This document shows, one piece after another, positions 1-8,808 of a stretch of 64,000 nt of DNA. Numbering within the stretch: position 1 is the first letter of the stretch; each line of letters begins with the position of its first letter. The position numbers and the translations under genes were made by a program. The notes beneath the pieces were generated by a model, which did not search any database, had not been told where the DNA came from, and saw only the letters and a program-made list of their open reading frames with translations. The DNA is from Leptospiraceae bacterium (lineage in GTDB: Bacteria; Spirochaetota; Leptospiria; Leptospirales; Leptospiraceae), in the NCBI GenBank assembly GCA_024233835.1, contig JACKPC010000002.1, positions 85,001-149,000 on the forward strand. Direction: 5' to 3'.

Positions 1-2
1 TG

Positions 3-584
3 CAGAGAAGATTTCCTTATCTAAATGTTCTTTTTTTTCTCCTCATTTTCTATTCTTTTTTTACGCAAATCTTCGGTGTTATAAATGATTATGGATTTCA
101 AAAATGGCATTTATGCAATAATAAAGAGTTTGATGAGATGATGCACGATATGGAAAATCCAGAGATCCTTGCATTTTTAAAACCATACAAAACAGTTTTC
201 CTAAATAATATAATAATTCCAGCTGATTACATCTGTGCTTCGAATATTGTATCAACTAATCGTGAAAATGGAAAAGTTAAATCCCTTGATTTCATGGAAG
301 ATGATTTTTTAAAATCCCCATATTTCCTCATAGGGCATGAGTTCTTTGGCAAAGGCAATTATTGCTTAAGTATTTCTTTTTCGAAGAGCAGTAATATAAC
401 TAATAATGATTTAGTTATATATAATAATACTATATCGGTCCCTTATTATACCCAAAATAATAGAATTTATATAGATTTCTTTATTAAACAATTCGGAAAA
501 CAGACATTACTTGTTTATGCAAAGGAAACAAAATATTATAGCGTTTTAGATTTAAAGATAAGCAAATCTAAATGTTTGCCCTAA
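3..584 (+). CDS. C-terminal part of a membrane protein (5' end outside window)
   Basis: The reading frame is open from the first bases of the window to the TAA at 584. The ATG at 138 is therefore probably internal and the gene starts upstream. The visible part begins with a strongly hydrophobic stretch at about 24-80 (a membrane helix), followed by roughly 165 mostly hydrophilic residues that probably face the periplasm. The next gene is a GT-C-like membrane protein on the same strand, so this is plausibly the soluble tail of a similar envelope-glycan protein. No family is recognisable from the fragment. Base composition is very AT-rich, like its downstream neighbour. Confidence 0.6.
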   Translation, partial: QRRFPYLNVLFFLLIFYSFFTQIFGVINDYGFQKWHLCNNKEFDEMMHDMENPEILAFLKPYKTVFLNNIIIPADYICASNIVSTNRENGKVKSLDFMEDDFLKSPYFLIGHEFFGKGNYCLSISFSKSSNITNNDLVIYNNTISVPYYTQNNRIYIDFFIKQFGKQTLLVYAKETKYYSVLDLKISKSKCLP

Positions 585-712
585 CTATATAAAAATAGTA
601 TTTATAAAAATCTTAGAGTCTTTTATAATCGAAGGTATAAAAATGCTTTACTAAAAATCATATTATTATTAAGTTCCAACTAAACGTATAGTAGGCAAAC
701 GAGGAAATAGCT

Positions 713-2389
713 ATGATTATAAAAATTAGAGAAAATAAATTATTGTTAACTTTTTTATTTACTTCAATCATACTTGCATTATATCCAGTATTGAATATTA
801 CTGGCTGGCCAAACAATCATGAAGATTTGTTCTGGCGAAACCGTGCCCTATTATTTCACTCTTACTTCAGAGAAGGCATATTTTTCCCTGTTTGGGATAA
901 ATATGACATCTGGGGAATGGGAAGCCCATCAGCACTTTTTTACCATAAGTTATTCTATTATGTAATGGGAATTCTTTTGTTTATACTTCCTACAATAAAA
1001 TCCGCAGTAGTTCTTAGTTTATCTTTCTTCTTCATTATAGGTTGGACAGGAATATACAAAATATTAAAGCTACTAAATATAGAAAATTACTTAAGAATTG
1101 CTTTTTCTTCGTTACTCATATTATTAAATTACACCTATACTGATTGGGTGATCAGAGGTGCAATGGCTGAATTGTCAGCGATGATGCTTATACCATGGAT
1201 TTTGTGGTGGCAACTAAATTTATACAAAACGAAAACCTTTTCATTTTTTATCGTAATAATTTTTATTGCTTTATATTTTTCCCATTCAATAATCGCCTAC
1301 TATGCAGGTGTTCAATTAGTCATTGCAGAAATTATATTTTTTGCTGTTAACAGGAAAGATATTATTGTTGTAAAAAATTGTTTGATTCGAGGTGCTATAG
1401 CATCAGTAATAATATTACTTATTTTAGGTTTAAACTTTTATTTAATGACAGCTTTTATGATTAATGGTAGCTATGACCTTAAAATAAATTTATCAAATAT
1501 TAAAATAGCAATAAGTGCAATATATAGTTATCATCCTTTAATCGAATATTTCTATGATAAAAATTTACTATTTTCAGAATGGGAGAAGTATACTGTTCAG
1601 TTAGATTTACCAATTACAATTATAATGTGCTTAACTTATTTTTTTCTAAGAAAAAATAAAGAGAAAATAAATTTCAATTCTCAAGCAGATAATCTTTTTT
1701 TTATTTTCATAGTAATTTCCAACTTTTTTTGTGCATTTTTGCAAACCAAATTAAGTAAGTTCTGGTATATTTATATTCCAGGAGCTGACTACATTCAATT
1801 TCCATGGCGTTTACTAGCTTTTATATCTATTTATAATTTAATCTTGACTGCATGGCTTATAAATACATTGCAAAAAATAAATAAACAATTAATGTTTTTT
1901 GCTGTATCTGTATTATTCCTATCTGTTCTGTCTCTTTATCCAGGTTTTAAAAAAATTCAATATGAAATATTCCCAAAAGAAAAACTGGAAAATAGAAATC
2001 ACTTGGACTATCCTTTTGGTGCAGGTGAGTATGCTCCTTACGTTGATAAAGCATTTGAAAAACTTGCATTTAAAACTTTGGACACTCACTTTAAAAAAAT
2101 ATATGATAAAAGCTTTATGAATTCTGTCTGCTCTATTAAAGAACTCCCCATCTCAAATCCAGTCGTTAAACAAATTGAAGCTACTTGTAGTCAAAAAACA
2201 GATTTATCAATTCCTGTAAATTACTCAGGTCATGAGAAACTGTTAATAAATGGTCAAGACAGTCAAGATTATATAAGAACAGGAACAAGTGATTCCAGAA
2301 TTAAAATAAATAATTTTCCCAAAGGAACAAATTTAATAAGTATTAAGTTTCCAACTTTTATTGATATACTTTTTCGCGATATAAGGTAG
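713..2389 (+). CDS. Polytopic membrane protein, PTPS-related/YfhO-like (GT-C type)
   Basis: 558 residues with about ten hydrophobic segments up to residue ~420 and a soluble tail. An early loop contains FPVWDKYDIWGMGSP followed by LFYHKLFYY. This matches the N-terminal pattern of the '6-pyruvoyl-tetrahydropterin synthase related' membrane family, which is GT-C-like despite its name. Such proteins are thought to use lipid-linked sugars in envelope glycan modification; substrate unknown. A good Shine-Dalgarno (GAGGAAA, 700-706) precedes the ATG. The protein ends without a final membrane helix, so the C-terminus may be shortened, but I see no clear frameshift. The region is much more AT-rich than the genes from 4 kb onward, which may indicate transfer. 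Confidence 0.6.
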   Translation: MIIKIRENKLLLTFLFTSIILALYPVLNITGWPNNHEDLFWRNRALLFHSYFREGIFFPVWDKYDIWGMGSPSALFYHKLFYYVMGILLFILPTIKSAVVLSLSFFFIIGWTGIYKILKLLNIENYLRIAFSSLLILLNYTYTDWVIRGAMAELSAMMLIPWILWWQLNLYKTKTFSFFIVIIFIALYFSHSIIAYYAGVQLVIAEIIFFAVNRKDIIVVKNCLIRGAIASVIILLILGLNFYLMTAFMINGSYDLKINLSNIKIAISAIYSYHPLIEYFYDKNLLFSEWEKYTVQLDLPITIIMCLTYFFLRKNKEKINFNSQADNLFFIFIVISNFFCAFLQTKLSKFWYIYIPGADYIQFPWRLLAFISIYNLILTAWLINTLQKINKQLMFFAVSVLFLSVLSLYPGFKKIQYEIFPKEKLENRNHLDYPFGAGEYAPYVDKAFEKLAFKTLDTHFKKIYDKSFMNSVCSIKELPISNPVVKQIEATCSQKTDLSIPVNYSGHEKLLINGQDSQDYIRTGTSDSRIKINNFPKGTNLISIKFPTFIDILFRDIR

Positions 2390-2469
2390 ACCCCGTTTTC
2401 TGAGTATATTTTAAAAATGTAAGTATGTAACCAAATGTACTTGCCGAGAAATAAAACACCAGACAATTT

Positions 2470-3978
2470 GTGAAAATGAAATTGATTCATAGTTTGAAAA
2501 ACCTTCACGGAACTTATTGGTTCATAATCTTATTTTTTATTACTTATACAGCCAGTTCTTTCAATGTATTAAAAACTCCTTTCCATGAAATTGCAGATTC
2601 AGCCGTGAACGCCCTGCAAATTCATAGAGCGGGGCAATTTAAAGAAATGCTCGGTCCTTATTCCCGAGCCGAATTCCATCATTTTGGTCCTATCAGTTTT
2701 TATTATTTTTCCTTAATGGAAAAGCCGCTGTCATTCCTGAGTTCCATTCACAGGCAACACCAACTTGCCTTAATCATAATCAATTCCATATTTCTACTTA
2801 TAACCACAGGAATCCTTCTCAGGGTTCTCTCTGATAAACGATATGTATATTTATTTTTACTTACAATTTTTATAAGTCTCAGACCTCTCGGAGCTGATTT
2901 TTTTATGGATACCTGGGGGCCTTATATACTCCTCATGCCCATGTTCTTATTTTTTTCCAGTCTAATTCCTCTTTGCATGGGAAATTATAAATATCTCCTT
3001 TTTACAGCCCTTGCATTTACATTTATGCTTCATAACCACATTGGCTCTATATCCATTACAATTCCACTTCTTCTCCTGGCACTTTTTCATTACTATCATA
3101 ACAGAATAAATAAAGGTATTCAGCGGAAAGAAATATTCTTCTTTTTAAGTTCTATCCTTCTAATTTTACTTTTAAGTATTCCTCCACTGATAGAAGAAGC
3201 TATGTATAAAGATGGGAATATATCAAAAATACTGTATTTTATTTTCCAAAAAAAAGCGTCTCAAAAGTTAATAAGAGTTTTCCCTTTTATCTTCAATTAT
3301 TATTCTGAACCTTTAAAATTTATAGGCGATTTTTCCGGAATTTGGGTTCTGGCTGTATGTTGGATAAGTTCATTTCCATTGAAAAAAAGATTAAATACAC
3401 CGGAGTATTATCTCAGGCGAATCTCTATAGCCGGATTTATATTCTATTTTATCGCAGCTTCTCGTATTAACGGTGACCTCTTTTCATATTTATTATGGCA
3501 TCATTATATCATTGTTGCTTCCTTTTACTTCATGGCTCTTTTAATTCCTTTTCAATATTTTTTAAAAATGTTAGAATTCAACCGGGAACATAACTTACAG
3601 ATCTTTCATGTTTCCTGGATAGCCTTAGTTTTATTCTTAATAGTAAGCTATACAAGAAAACCAGCAGATTATGATAATCAAGCAGAAGTCTTTATGGAAT
3701 TTATAAAACCCCAGAAAGGAACTTACTATAAACTCTACTGGGACGAGCAGGATCTGGGTCAATGGACAATAGCAGCCAGTTTTGCAATTGAAATGGTTAG
3801 AAAAGGCTATTCTCCCTGCGTAGAAGATAATTGGCTATTCATGTTTCCGAGAGATATGAAGTGTGCAGGTAATACAGTAAATGTAAAATTGTCTACAATA
3901 GATGAAACAAATACATTTAATTCTAATAATACTCTAAGTTATGAATATAAGAAAACCAGGGTAATTATTAAACCCTGA
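2470..3978 (+). CDS. Polytopic membrane protein, probable GT-C glycosyltransferase
   Basis: 502 residues, about ten membrane segments, then a soluble C-terminal domain of ~110 residues. An early periplasmic loop reads EFHHFGPISFYYFS, placed where GT-C enzymes carry their acidic/aromatic catalytic loop. The first possible codon is GTG (2470) and an ATG follows two codons later at 2476; neither has a clear ribosome-binding site. It ends one base before the stop of the convergent methyltransferase gene, so the two meet tail to tail with no spacer. Assignment to a specific GT family is not possible by eye; envelope polysaccharide or lipid glycosylation is inferred from topology and the neighbouring GT2 genes. 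Confidence 0.5.
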   Translation: MKMKLIHSLKNLHGTYWFIILFFITYTASSFNVLKTPFHEIADSAVNALQIHRAGQFKEMLGPYSRAEFHHFGPISFYYFSLMEKPLSFLSSIHRQHQLALIIINSIFLLITTGILLRVLSDKRYVYLFLLTIFISLRPLGADFFMDTWGPYILLMPMFLFFSSLIPLCMGNYKYLLFTALAFTFMLHNHIGSISITIPLLLLALFHYYHNRINKGIQRKEIFFFLSSILLILLLSIPPLIEEAMYKDGNISKILYFIFQKKASQKLIRVFPFIFNYYSEPLKFIGDFSGIWVLAVCWISSFPLKKRLNTPEYYLRRISIAGFIFYFIAASRINGDLFSYLLWHHYIIVASFYFMALLIPFQYFLKMLEFNREHNLQIFHVSWIALVLFLIVSYTRKPADYDNQAEVFMEFIKPQKGTYYKLYWDEQDLGQWTIAASFAIEMVRKGYSPCVEDNWLFMFPRDMKCAGNTVNVKLSTIDETNTFNSNNTLSYEYKKTRVIIKP

Positions 3979-4704
3979 TTATTTTTTCTTTGCCAGACAA
4001 AAAACACTTAAACCGGCAAGCTTATTGATAGGGAAAAATAATAATTCCAGTTTATGTATGCCTATTAAAGTAAAATTAATAAAAGGTGCTGAGAGTTTTA
4101 AATCACTCTTTGCCTGAAAACTTTTTCCTAAAAGTTTCATTTTCAACTTAGTAAAAAGGCGAATGCCAGCAATTAAGGGAAATAATAAACCAAAAAAATA
4201 ATGACAACGAACTACTTCCAGACCTGCACTTTTAACAGTTTTCTGTATCATCGAAGATGTATATCGTCTGTGATGTTCTAGAAATAAGTCATGTCCGGAA
4301 AATAGAAATTGAAAGGCAGGAACCGTAATTAAAAAATAGGCTCCGCTTTGAACTTTGTCAACATAGCTTTTTAATAAAGCTACATCATCTTCCACATGCT
4401 CCAAGACATCCATCATAAGAACAAGATCCGCATCTGTCGTTTCTATATTTTTTTTAAAATATATTGGCTTATCTTTATATACTTCGTCCCACTCTTTTGG
4501 ATAAGATATGTCTACGCAAGTAGATGAAGAATAACTTGACGTCTCTAATAGTTGTCTGGAGAAAATTCCGGAACCGGCTCCTACATCTAAAATACATTCA
4601 CTTTTAATATCTTTTATATAATGCTTAAGTGCAAAGCCCTTAGATACATAGTACCAATGTGTATAAATTTTATCTTTCAGTATATCTTCTTCTTTTAAAT
4701 CCAT
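3979..4704 (-). CDS. Class I SAM-dependent methyltransferase
   Basis: 241 residues. Motif I (ILDVGAGSG, residues 38-46) binds S-adenosylmethionine. A DLVLMMDVLEHVEDD stretch (about 93-107) is the typical post-motif region of Methyltransf_11/23 enzymes. A hydrophobic C-terminal region (about 165-235) suggests membrane association. It lies two bases downstream of a GtrB-like glycosyltransferase and is the last gene of a minus-strand run (radical SAM, GT2, GT2, methyltransferase), so it probably modifies a lipid-linked or membrane glycan. The substrate is inferred from context only. Confidence 0.75.
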   Translation of the reverse strand: MDLKEEDILKDKIYTHWYYVSKGFALKHYIKDIKSECILDVGAGSGIFSRQLLETSSYSSSTCVDISYPKEWDEVYKDKPIYFKKNIETTDADLVLMMDVLEHVEDDVALLKSYVDKVQSGAYFLITVPAFQFLFSGHDLFLEHHRRYTSSMIQKTVKSAGLEVVRCHYFFGLLFPLIAGIRLFTKLKMKLLGKSFQAKSDLKLSAPFINFTLIGIHKLELLFFPINKLAGLSVFCLAKKK

Positions 4705-4706
4705 AT

Positions 4707-5660
4707 CTATTCTTCATCCTGTATTGACTTAAAGCCTATTGATTGTTTTACTATATATAAAGGTCTTTCTTTCACTTCATCAAAAATTCTGGAAATATAC
4801 TCTCCGATAACCCCCAGGGAAAGTAGCTGAATGCCACCTAATAATAGTAAAACTACCATCATAGAATTATAACCCGGAACATCAATACCATGAAAAAAAT
4901 GTCTAAACATTAGAAATAATGCATAAATAAATGAAATAAAAGAAATCATAATTCCGAGATATGTCCAGACTCTAAGAGGAATCGTTGTAAAAGAAGTAAT
5001 CCCTTCAAGGGCAAAGTTCCAGAGTTTCCAATAATTCCATTTTGTCTTTCCTGCAAAACGTGGTTTCCTTTGATAGGTAATACTTACCTGATTAAAGCCT
5101 ACCCAACTAAAAAGTCCTTTCATGAAACGACGTTTTTCTTTGAGACTTTTCAGTGCATCCACCGCATTCTTTTTCATTATTCGAAAATCTCCTGTATCGG
5201 GAGGAATGGGAACTGAAGTCATCCTTCCTATAATTTTATAGAAAAGTATAGCTGTCATTTTTTTAAATAAAGATTCCCCTTCCCTCTTCGCCCTTGTTGC
5301 ATATACAACATCATAGCCCTCTTTTAACTTTTCCATCATGGTAAAAATAAGTTCAGGTGGATCCTGTAAATCTGCATCAATAGGAACCAAATAATCACCT
5401 GAGCTATACTCTATGCCGGCAGTCATGGCAATTTCTTTACCGAAATTTCTGGAAAAAGATACGACTTTCACTCGATTGTCTTTGCTATGTAGATTGAGAA
5501 GCTTGGAAAGGCTATCGTCTTTACTTCCGTCGTCAATACAAACCATTTCAAAATCATATTCTGTTTTTTCAAAAACCTTAAGAATACGTGAATATAGTTC
5601 ATCGATTACTTCAGATTCATTATAAATTGGAACAATGAGGGATATAACTTCTTTCTTCAT
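4707..5660 (-). CDS. GT2 glycosyltransferase, GtrB/DPM1-like
   Basis: 317 residues. The GT-A fold motifs are clear: IVPIYNE (9-15), CIDDGSKD (41-48) and DADLQDPPE (95-103), the metal/UDP-binding signature of dolichyl/undecaprenyl-phosphate sugar transferases. Two membrane helices follow at about 230-255 and 265-290, as in GtrB. The reaction is expected to be transfer of a sugar from a nucleotide to undecaprenyl phosphate at the inner membrane. It starts at an ATG two bases after the stop of a second, related glycosyltransferase. The GT-C-like membrane proteins at 0.7-4.0 kb are natural partners that would use the lipid-linked sugar. Confidence 0.85.
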   Translation of the reverse strand: MKKEVISLIVPIYNESEVIDELYSRILKVFEKTEYDFEMVCIDDGSKDDSLSKLLNLHSKDNRVKVVSFSRNFGKEIAMTAGIEYSSGDYLVPIDADLQDPPELIFTMMEKLKEGYDVVYATRAKREGESLFKKMTAILFYKIIGRMTSVPIPPDTGDFRIMKKNAVDALKSLKEKRRFMKGLFSWVGFNQVSITYQRKPRFAGKTKWNYWKLWNFALEGITSFTTIPLRVWTYLGIMISFISFIYALFLMFRHFFHGIDVPGYNSMMVVLLLLGGIQLLSLGVIGEYISRIFDEVKERPLYIVKQSIGFKSIQDEE

Positions 5661-5662
5661 AC

Positions 5663-6592
5663 TTAAAAATTTATTGTTTCCTTAACTATATAAATCGGTC
5701 TTCTTTTAACTTCCAGAAATAAATGTGCAATGTATTCTCCAATGATACCGGTTAGAAAAAACTGTATCGCAAATAAAAAAGAAATAAGCACAACAATAGT
5801 AGTATATCCTGATGGAGGTTCATTGGTAAACAGTTTTTTTATTATGGAATAAATTCCTACAATTATACTACATAAGGCTGTCATTCCACCCAGAAACAGT
5901 CCGAGCCTCAGTGGAAAACGGCTAAAGCTAAATAGAACGTGGAAAAAATATGTAAGGAGTTTTCTAAAACCATACTTACTCTCCCCGTATTTTCTTGCTG
6001 GCGCTTTATAATGAATAGTTGTTTTAGGAAAACCAATAATTTGAACAAAACCTCTCATAAACCTGGCCCTTTCATGAAAGTCTTCTCTTAGAACATCGGC
6101 AACCCGTCTTGATACTAAAAAGAAATCAGAAGCACCCGGTTCGATATTATAGTGACTTAATCGATTGAAGATAAAATAAAAGAGATAAGAAAAAAAACTA
6201 TGTAAAAAAGTACTATCCTCCCGTTTTTCTCTGACCATATTAATAATGTCAAAGCCTTCTTCTTGCTTTTTATAAATCTGTTGGATCAGATCGGGTGGAT
6301 GTTGCAGATCAGCATCCATGCAAAGAACATGATCTCCTATAGCATAGTCAAGTCCCGCAGTCATCGCTGCCTCATGTCCAAAATTACGAGAAAAGTGTAT
6401 AACCTTTACATAAGGGTAGATTTCTGTAAAATTTTGCAAAATTGTTTCTGAGCAATCCAGGCTTCCATCATTCACAAAAAGAATTTCATAATCAGCTTCA
6501 TTCAAAAAGCCCAATGCTTCTTGCAGATTTTTCAAAAAGAAAGGAAGAACAGCTTCTTCATTATAAACAGAAACAACCAGACTTAGTTTCAA
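5663..6592 (-). CDS. GT2 glycosyltransferase, GtrB/DPM1-like (second copy)
   Basis: 309 residues, paralogous to the downstream enzyme: SVYNEE (8-13), FVNDGS (39-44), MDADLQHPP (92-100) and two C-terminal membrane helices. The start codon is TTG at 6592. It overlaps the TGA of the upstream radical SAM gene as TTGA, so translation is probably coupled. Two adjacent but diverged undecaprenyl-phosphate glycosyltransferases suggest two different sugars or two acceptors rather than redundancy. The sugar is not predictable from sequence. Confidence 0.85.
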   Translation of the reverse strand: MKLSLVVSVYNEEAVLPFFLKNLQEALGFLNEADYEILFVNDGSLDCSETILQNFTEIYPYVKVIHFSRNFGHEAAMTAGLDYAIGDHVLCMDADLQHPPDLIQQIYKKQEEGFDIINMVREKREDSTFLHSFFSYLFYFIFNRLSHYNIEPGASDFFLVSRRVADVLREDFHERARFMRGFVQIIGFPKTTIHYKAPARKYGESKYGFRKLLTYFFHVLFSFSRFPLRLGLFLGGMTALCSIIVGIYSIIKKLFTNEPPSGYTTIVVLISFLFAIQFFLTGIIGEYIAHLFLEVKRRPIYIVKETINF

Positions 6593-7908
6593 GTTCCCTT
6601 ATATCCAATAACATCCATAAAAGCGGAAACGGAAAAAACTGCTTTTCCGGGTCCGGGTTCACCATAACCCGGTGGAACAGGAAGCTTATATTTTTCAAAA
6701 GTTTCTTTCCAGACTGTTAAAAGTTTACAAAAATATTCTAATGTAGGGCCGGCCTGGGTTCCGAGTGTGGTATAAGGTTCCGGGCACCAGGCTGTAAAGC
6801 GAGGAACCACTCCTTTTGACATAAAAAAATCTAATCCCTCAGCAGTAGAAGCAATAGCTTCCTCTACCGTATCAAATCCATAAGGTTCTGACAACTCCAC
6901 TCCTCCCACAAAATTTGGTATTACACAGGATGGACCAAATACCTCGGATGAATCTATAATTCTACGAATCCAGTTATCTCTACCTATCCATTTTGTTTTT
7001 CCCGGGCATATCTTTTCAAAAAGTTTTGGATCCCATACTTCATAGTTCGGATGATAAACCTGGATACCGGCATCTTTGAATTTCTGGCAGTCTTCTTTTT
7101 CAAAGGCCTGGGCTACGATTTTTCCCATCCATCGACCGGGAAATTTTTCTTCAATAGCTCTCGGATATTGTAAGTAGAAATCTACTTCGGACATTTTTTT
7201 TAAATTGGTAAGAACAGAACCACCTGTAATCGTATAGACCTTTGCGACTTCATCCTCTTTGTCAATCCAGTCTAAAACTTCAAGAATTTCTTCTACAGCT
7301 TTTACCCCGGTATAAGGCCTTCCTGCATTTTTTTGCTGCCTATAATTGTGATTTATATCACAGTAAGCACATTCTTCTTCCTTTCCAAAATACTGGCAAT
7401 TCCGAAATACCGTTAAATAGATTAAATATCCCCATTCTATCACCGGTGCTACCTCACCCGGAAACTTCCCGGCACTTGTCCTGTGTCTGTACCATTTTGG
7501 TACAGGAGGATACTCTAATTTTCCAAGACAGATGTTGTCTAAGAATAGCTCCGGTTCTCCGAATTCAGATGCTTTCACCAGATAAGGAGATTTAGGATTA
7601 TTACGCACAGAAATAACAGTAGGTAAAAGATTGAAGTGTCCTCCGGAAAGCTTTACTTCTTCCGGAGCCTGTTTATCTTCTCCTTTCTTCATTTCAGCAA
7701 GAGGGATATGATCAAAAGAAAAAATGAAATAATCTTTCTTCTTATATTCTTTATCGGTTTTAAGAGCTTCCGGAGTAAAATTAAGACCAAGTCTTAAAAT
7801 ATCCTGTTTAATGATCGCTTCTTTAGGTATAAATGTATATATTTCTACCATTCGTTCAAGGTCTTGAATTGTAGAATGCTCTCGCTTCTTCACTGCTTTT
7901 AGACTCAT
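6589..7908 (-). CDS. Radical SAM protein with a CX8CX2C cluster motif
   Basis: About 439 residues from the ATG at 7908; an ATG at 7911 is also possible. The GGAGGG just upstream gives better spacing to 7908. Cysteines 172, 181 and 184 (numbered from the 7911 start) form CX8CX2C instead of the usual CX3CX2C. YTITGGSVLT about 55 residues later is the expected glycine-rich SAM motif. A non-cluster domain of about 165 residues precedes the cysteines. It heads a coupled operon with two GtrB-like transferases and a methyltransferase, so a role in making or modifying an envelope sugar or lipid is inferred. I do not recognise a characterised subfamily. Confidence 0.7.
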   Translation of the reverse strand: MSLKAVKKREHSTIQDLERMVEIYTFIPKEAIIKQDILRLGLNFTPEALKTDKEYKKKDYFIFSFDHIPLAEMKKGEDKQAPEEVKLSGGHFNLLPTVISVRNNPKSPYLVKASEFGEPELFLDNICLGKLEYPPVPKWYRHRTSAGKFPGEVAPVIEWGYLIYLTVFRNCQYFGKEEECAYCDINHNYRQQKNAGRPYTGVKAVEEILEVLDWIDKEDEVAKVYTITGGSVLTNLKKMSEVDFYLQYPRAIEEKFPGRWMGKIVAQAFEKEDCQKFKDAGIQVYHPNYEVWDPKLFEKICPGKTKWIGRDNWIRRIIDSSEVFGPSCVIPNFVGGVELSEPYGFDTVEEAIASTAEGLDFFMSKGVVPRFTAWCPEPYTTLGTQAGPTLEYFCKLLTVWKETFEKYKLPVPPGYGEPGPGKAVFSVSAFMDVIGYKGT

Positions 7909-7964
7909 CATCCCTCCGCATACTCTATGACTTTAAAGAGCCAGATTTTGTCTATGGAAAATTC

Positions 7965-8699
7965 TTAAAAATAATACCTTCCGCCTATGGCTGCATTCAA
8001 TCGTACAGAGTTACTTCCTACAAGAAACATATTTAAACTGAGATCTCCAAATAACTCAAAAGATTCATTCACAAATAAAGATATACCTACAGGGAAACGA
8101 AATCCGGGAGCATTGATTCGACCGTCTTTTTTCCATAATTTCTCAATTCCCTCTACTTTATCATTCTGTGAATTCATCACGAGCCCCCCTCCGAAGTATA
8201 AGTTAATTTTAGGAGTTTGACTTAGCTGCATAAAATTATACAAAAGAACCCCGTGAATGTGGTGACTCTGACTTTCCAGACCCAGGCCAAGGGAGGCTTC
8301 AAAGGATAATTTATCATTAAATAGGTATTTCATAGTTAAACCGGTAGGACTTATAAGGCTTAAACCCAGACCAAAATTGCCTCCGAGCCCTCCGCTTATC
8401 CATTCCTTATAATTAGCCAGTGTGTTTTCTACCCTTTCCTCTTCTTCTTTTTCTGCTTTTTCTTTCTCTTCCGGCTTGGCCTTTTTTACAGCCCAGGAAA
8501 CAGGTTTAGGAGTAAGGTTTTTAATTTTGTCCTCTTCAAAAGACTTAGTTGATCCATCAGAATAGACAACTATAGCCTTACTACCTCGAAATGTAACCTG
8601 CACATCATCAATGGTTTCTCCATCTTTTAGTGTTAGAGTATCTGAAAAGGTGTAAGAGCAAATTCCAAGTAGAAGAGTGATAAAATAGAGAAAGTTCAT
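7965..8699 (-). CDS. Exported protein with N-terminal Lsm-like module and barrel-like tail
   Basis: 244 residues. A signal peptide (about 1-19, ending TFS) leads into a short beta-rich module (DTLTLKDGETIDDVQVTF to about residue 62). A charged linker rich in K and E follows. The remaining ~145 residues alternate hydrophobic and polar residues, contain many glycines and end in GGRYYF. A terminal aromatic residue is typical of outer-membrane beta-barrels. AGGA precedes the ATG by seven bases. The N-terminal module resembles the C-terminal module of the FecR lipoprotein encoded just upstream. Function unknown; outer-membrane location is inferred. Confidence 0.6.
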   Translation of the reverse strand: MNFLYFITLLLGICSYTFSDTLTLKDGETIDDVQVTFRGSKAIVVYSDGSTKSFEEDKIKNLTPKPVSWAVKKAKPEEKEKAEKEEEERVENTLANYKEWISGGLGGNFGLGLSLISPTGLTMKYLFNDKLSFEASLGLGLESQSHHIHGVLLYNFMQLSQTPKINLYFGGGLVMNSQNDKVEGIEKLWKKDGRINAPGFRFPVGISLFVNESFELFGDLSLNMFLVGSNSVRLNAAIGGRYYF

Positions 8700-8773
8700 A
8701 AATATCCTTATTTAGCGACAGGTTATTTACAAGTAGGAATAACGTCCAGCAGAATTCAAGATGGTGATAAATA

Positions 8774-8795
8774 AGCGAACCGGAAGTGGTTCGCT
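8774..8795 (-). terminator. Hairpin terminator after the FecR lipoprotein gene
   Basis: AGCGAACC/GGTTCGCT form a perfect 8-bp stem with a 6-base loop. On the minus strand it lies just after the FecR gene stop (8809) and is followed by TATTTATC, a weak U-tract. It probably reduces read-through into the exported-protein gene. Confidence 0.6.
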
Positions 8796-8808
8796 ATTAT
8801 AAAAAATA

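Noticed and set aside
2380..2470. Possible frameshift at the end of the PTPS-related membrane protein
   Set aside because: The other two frames also close within a few codons and give no conserved helix, so a natural end is as likely.
2269..2508. Minus-strand open frame across the junction of two membrane-protein genes
   Set aside because: No ribosome-binding site or family; its sequence mirrors the coding frames of the genes on the other strand.
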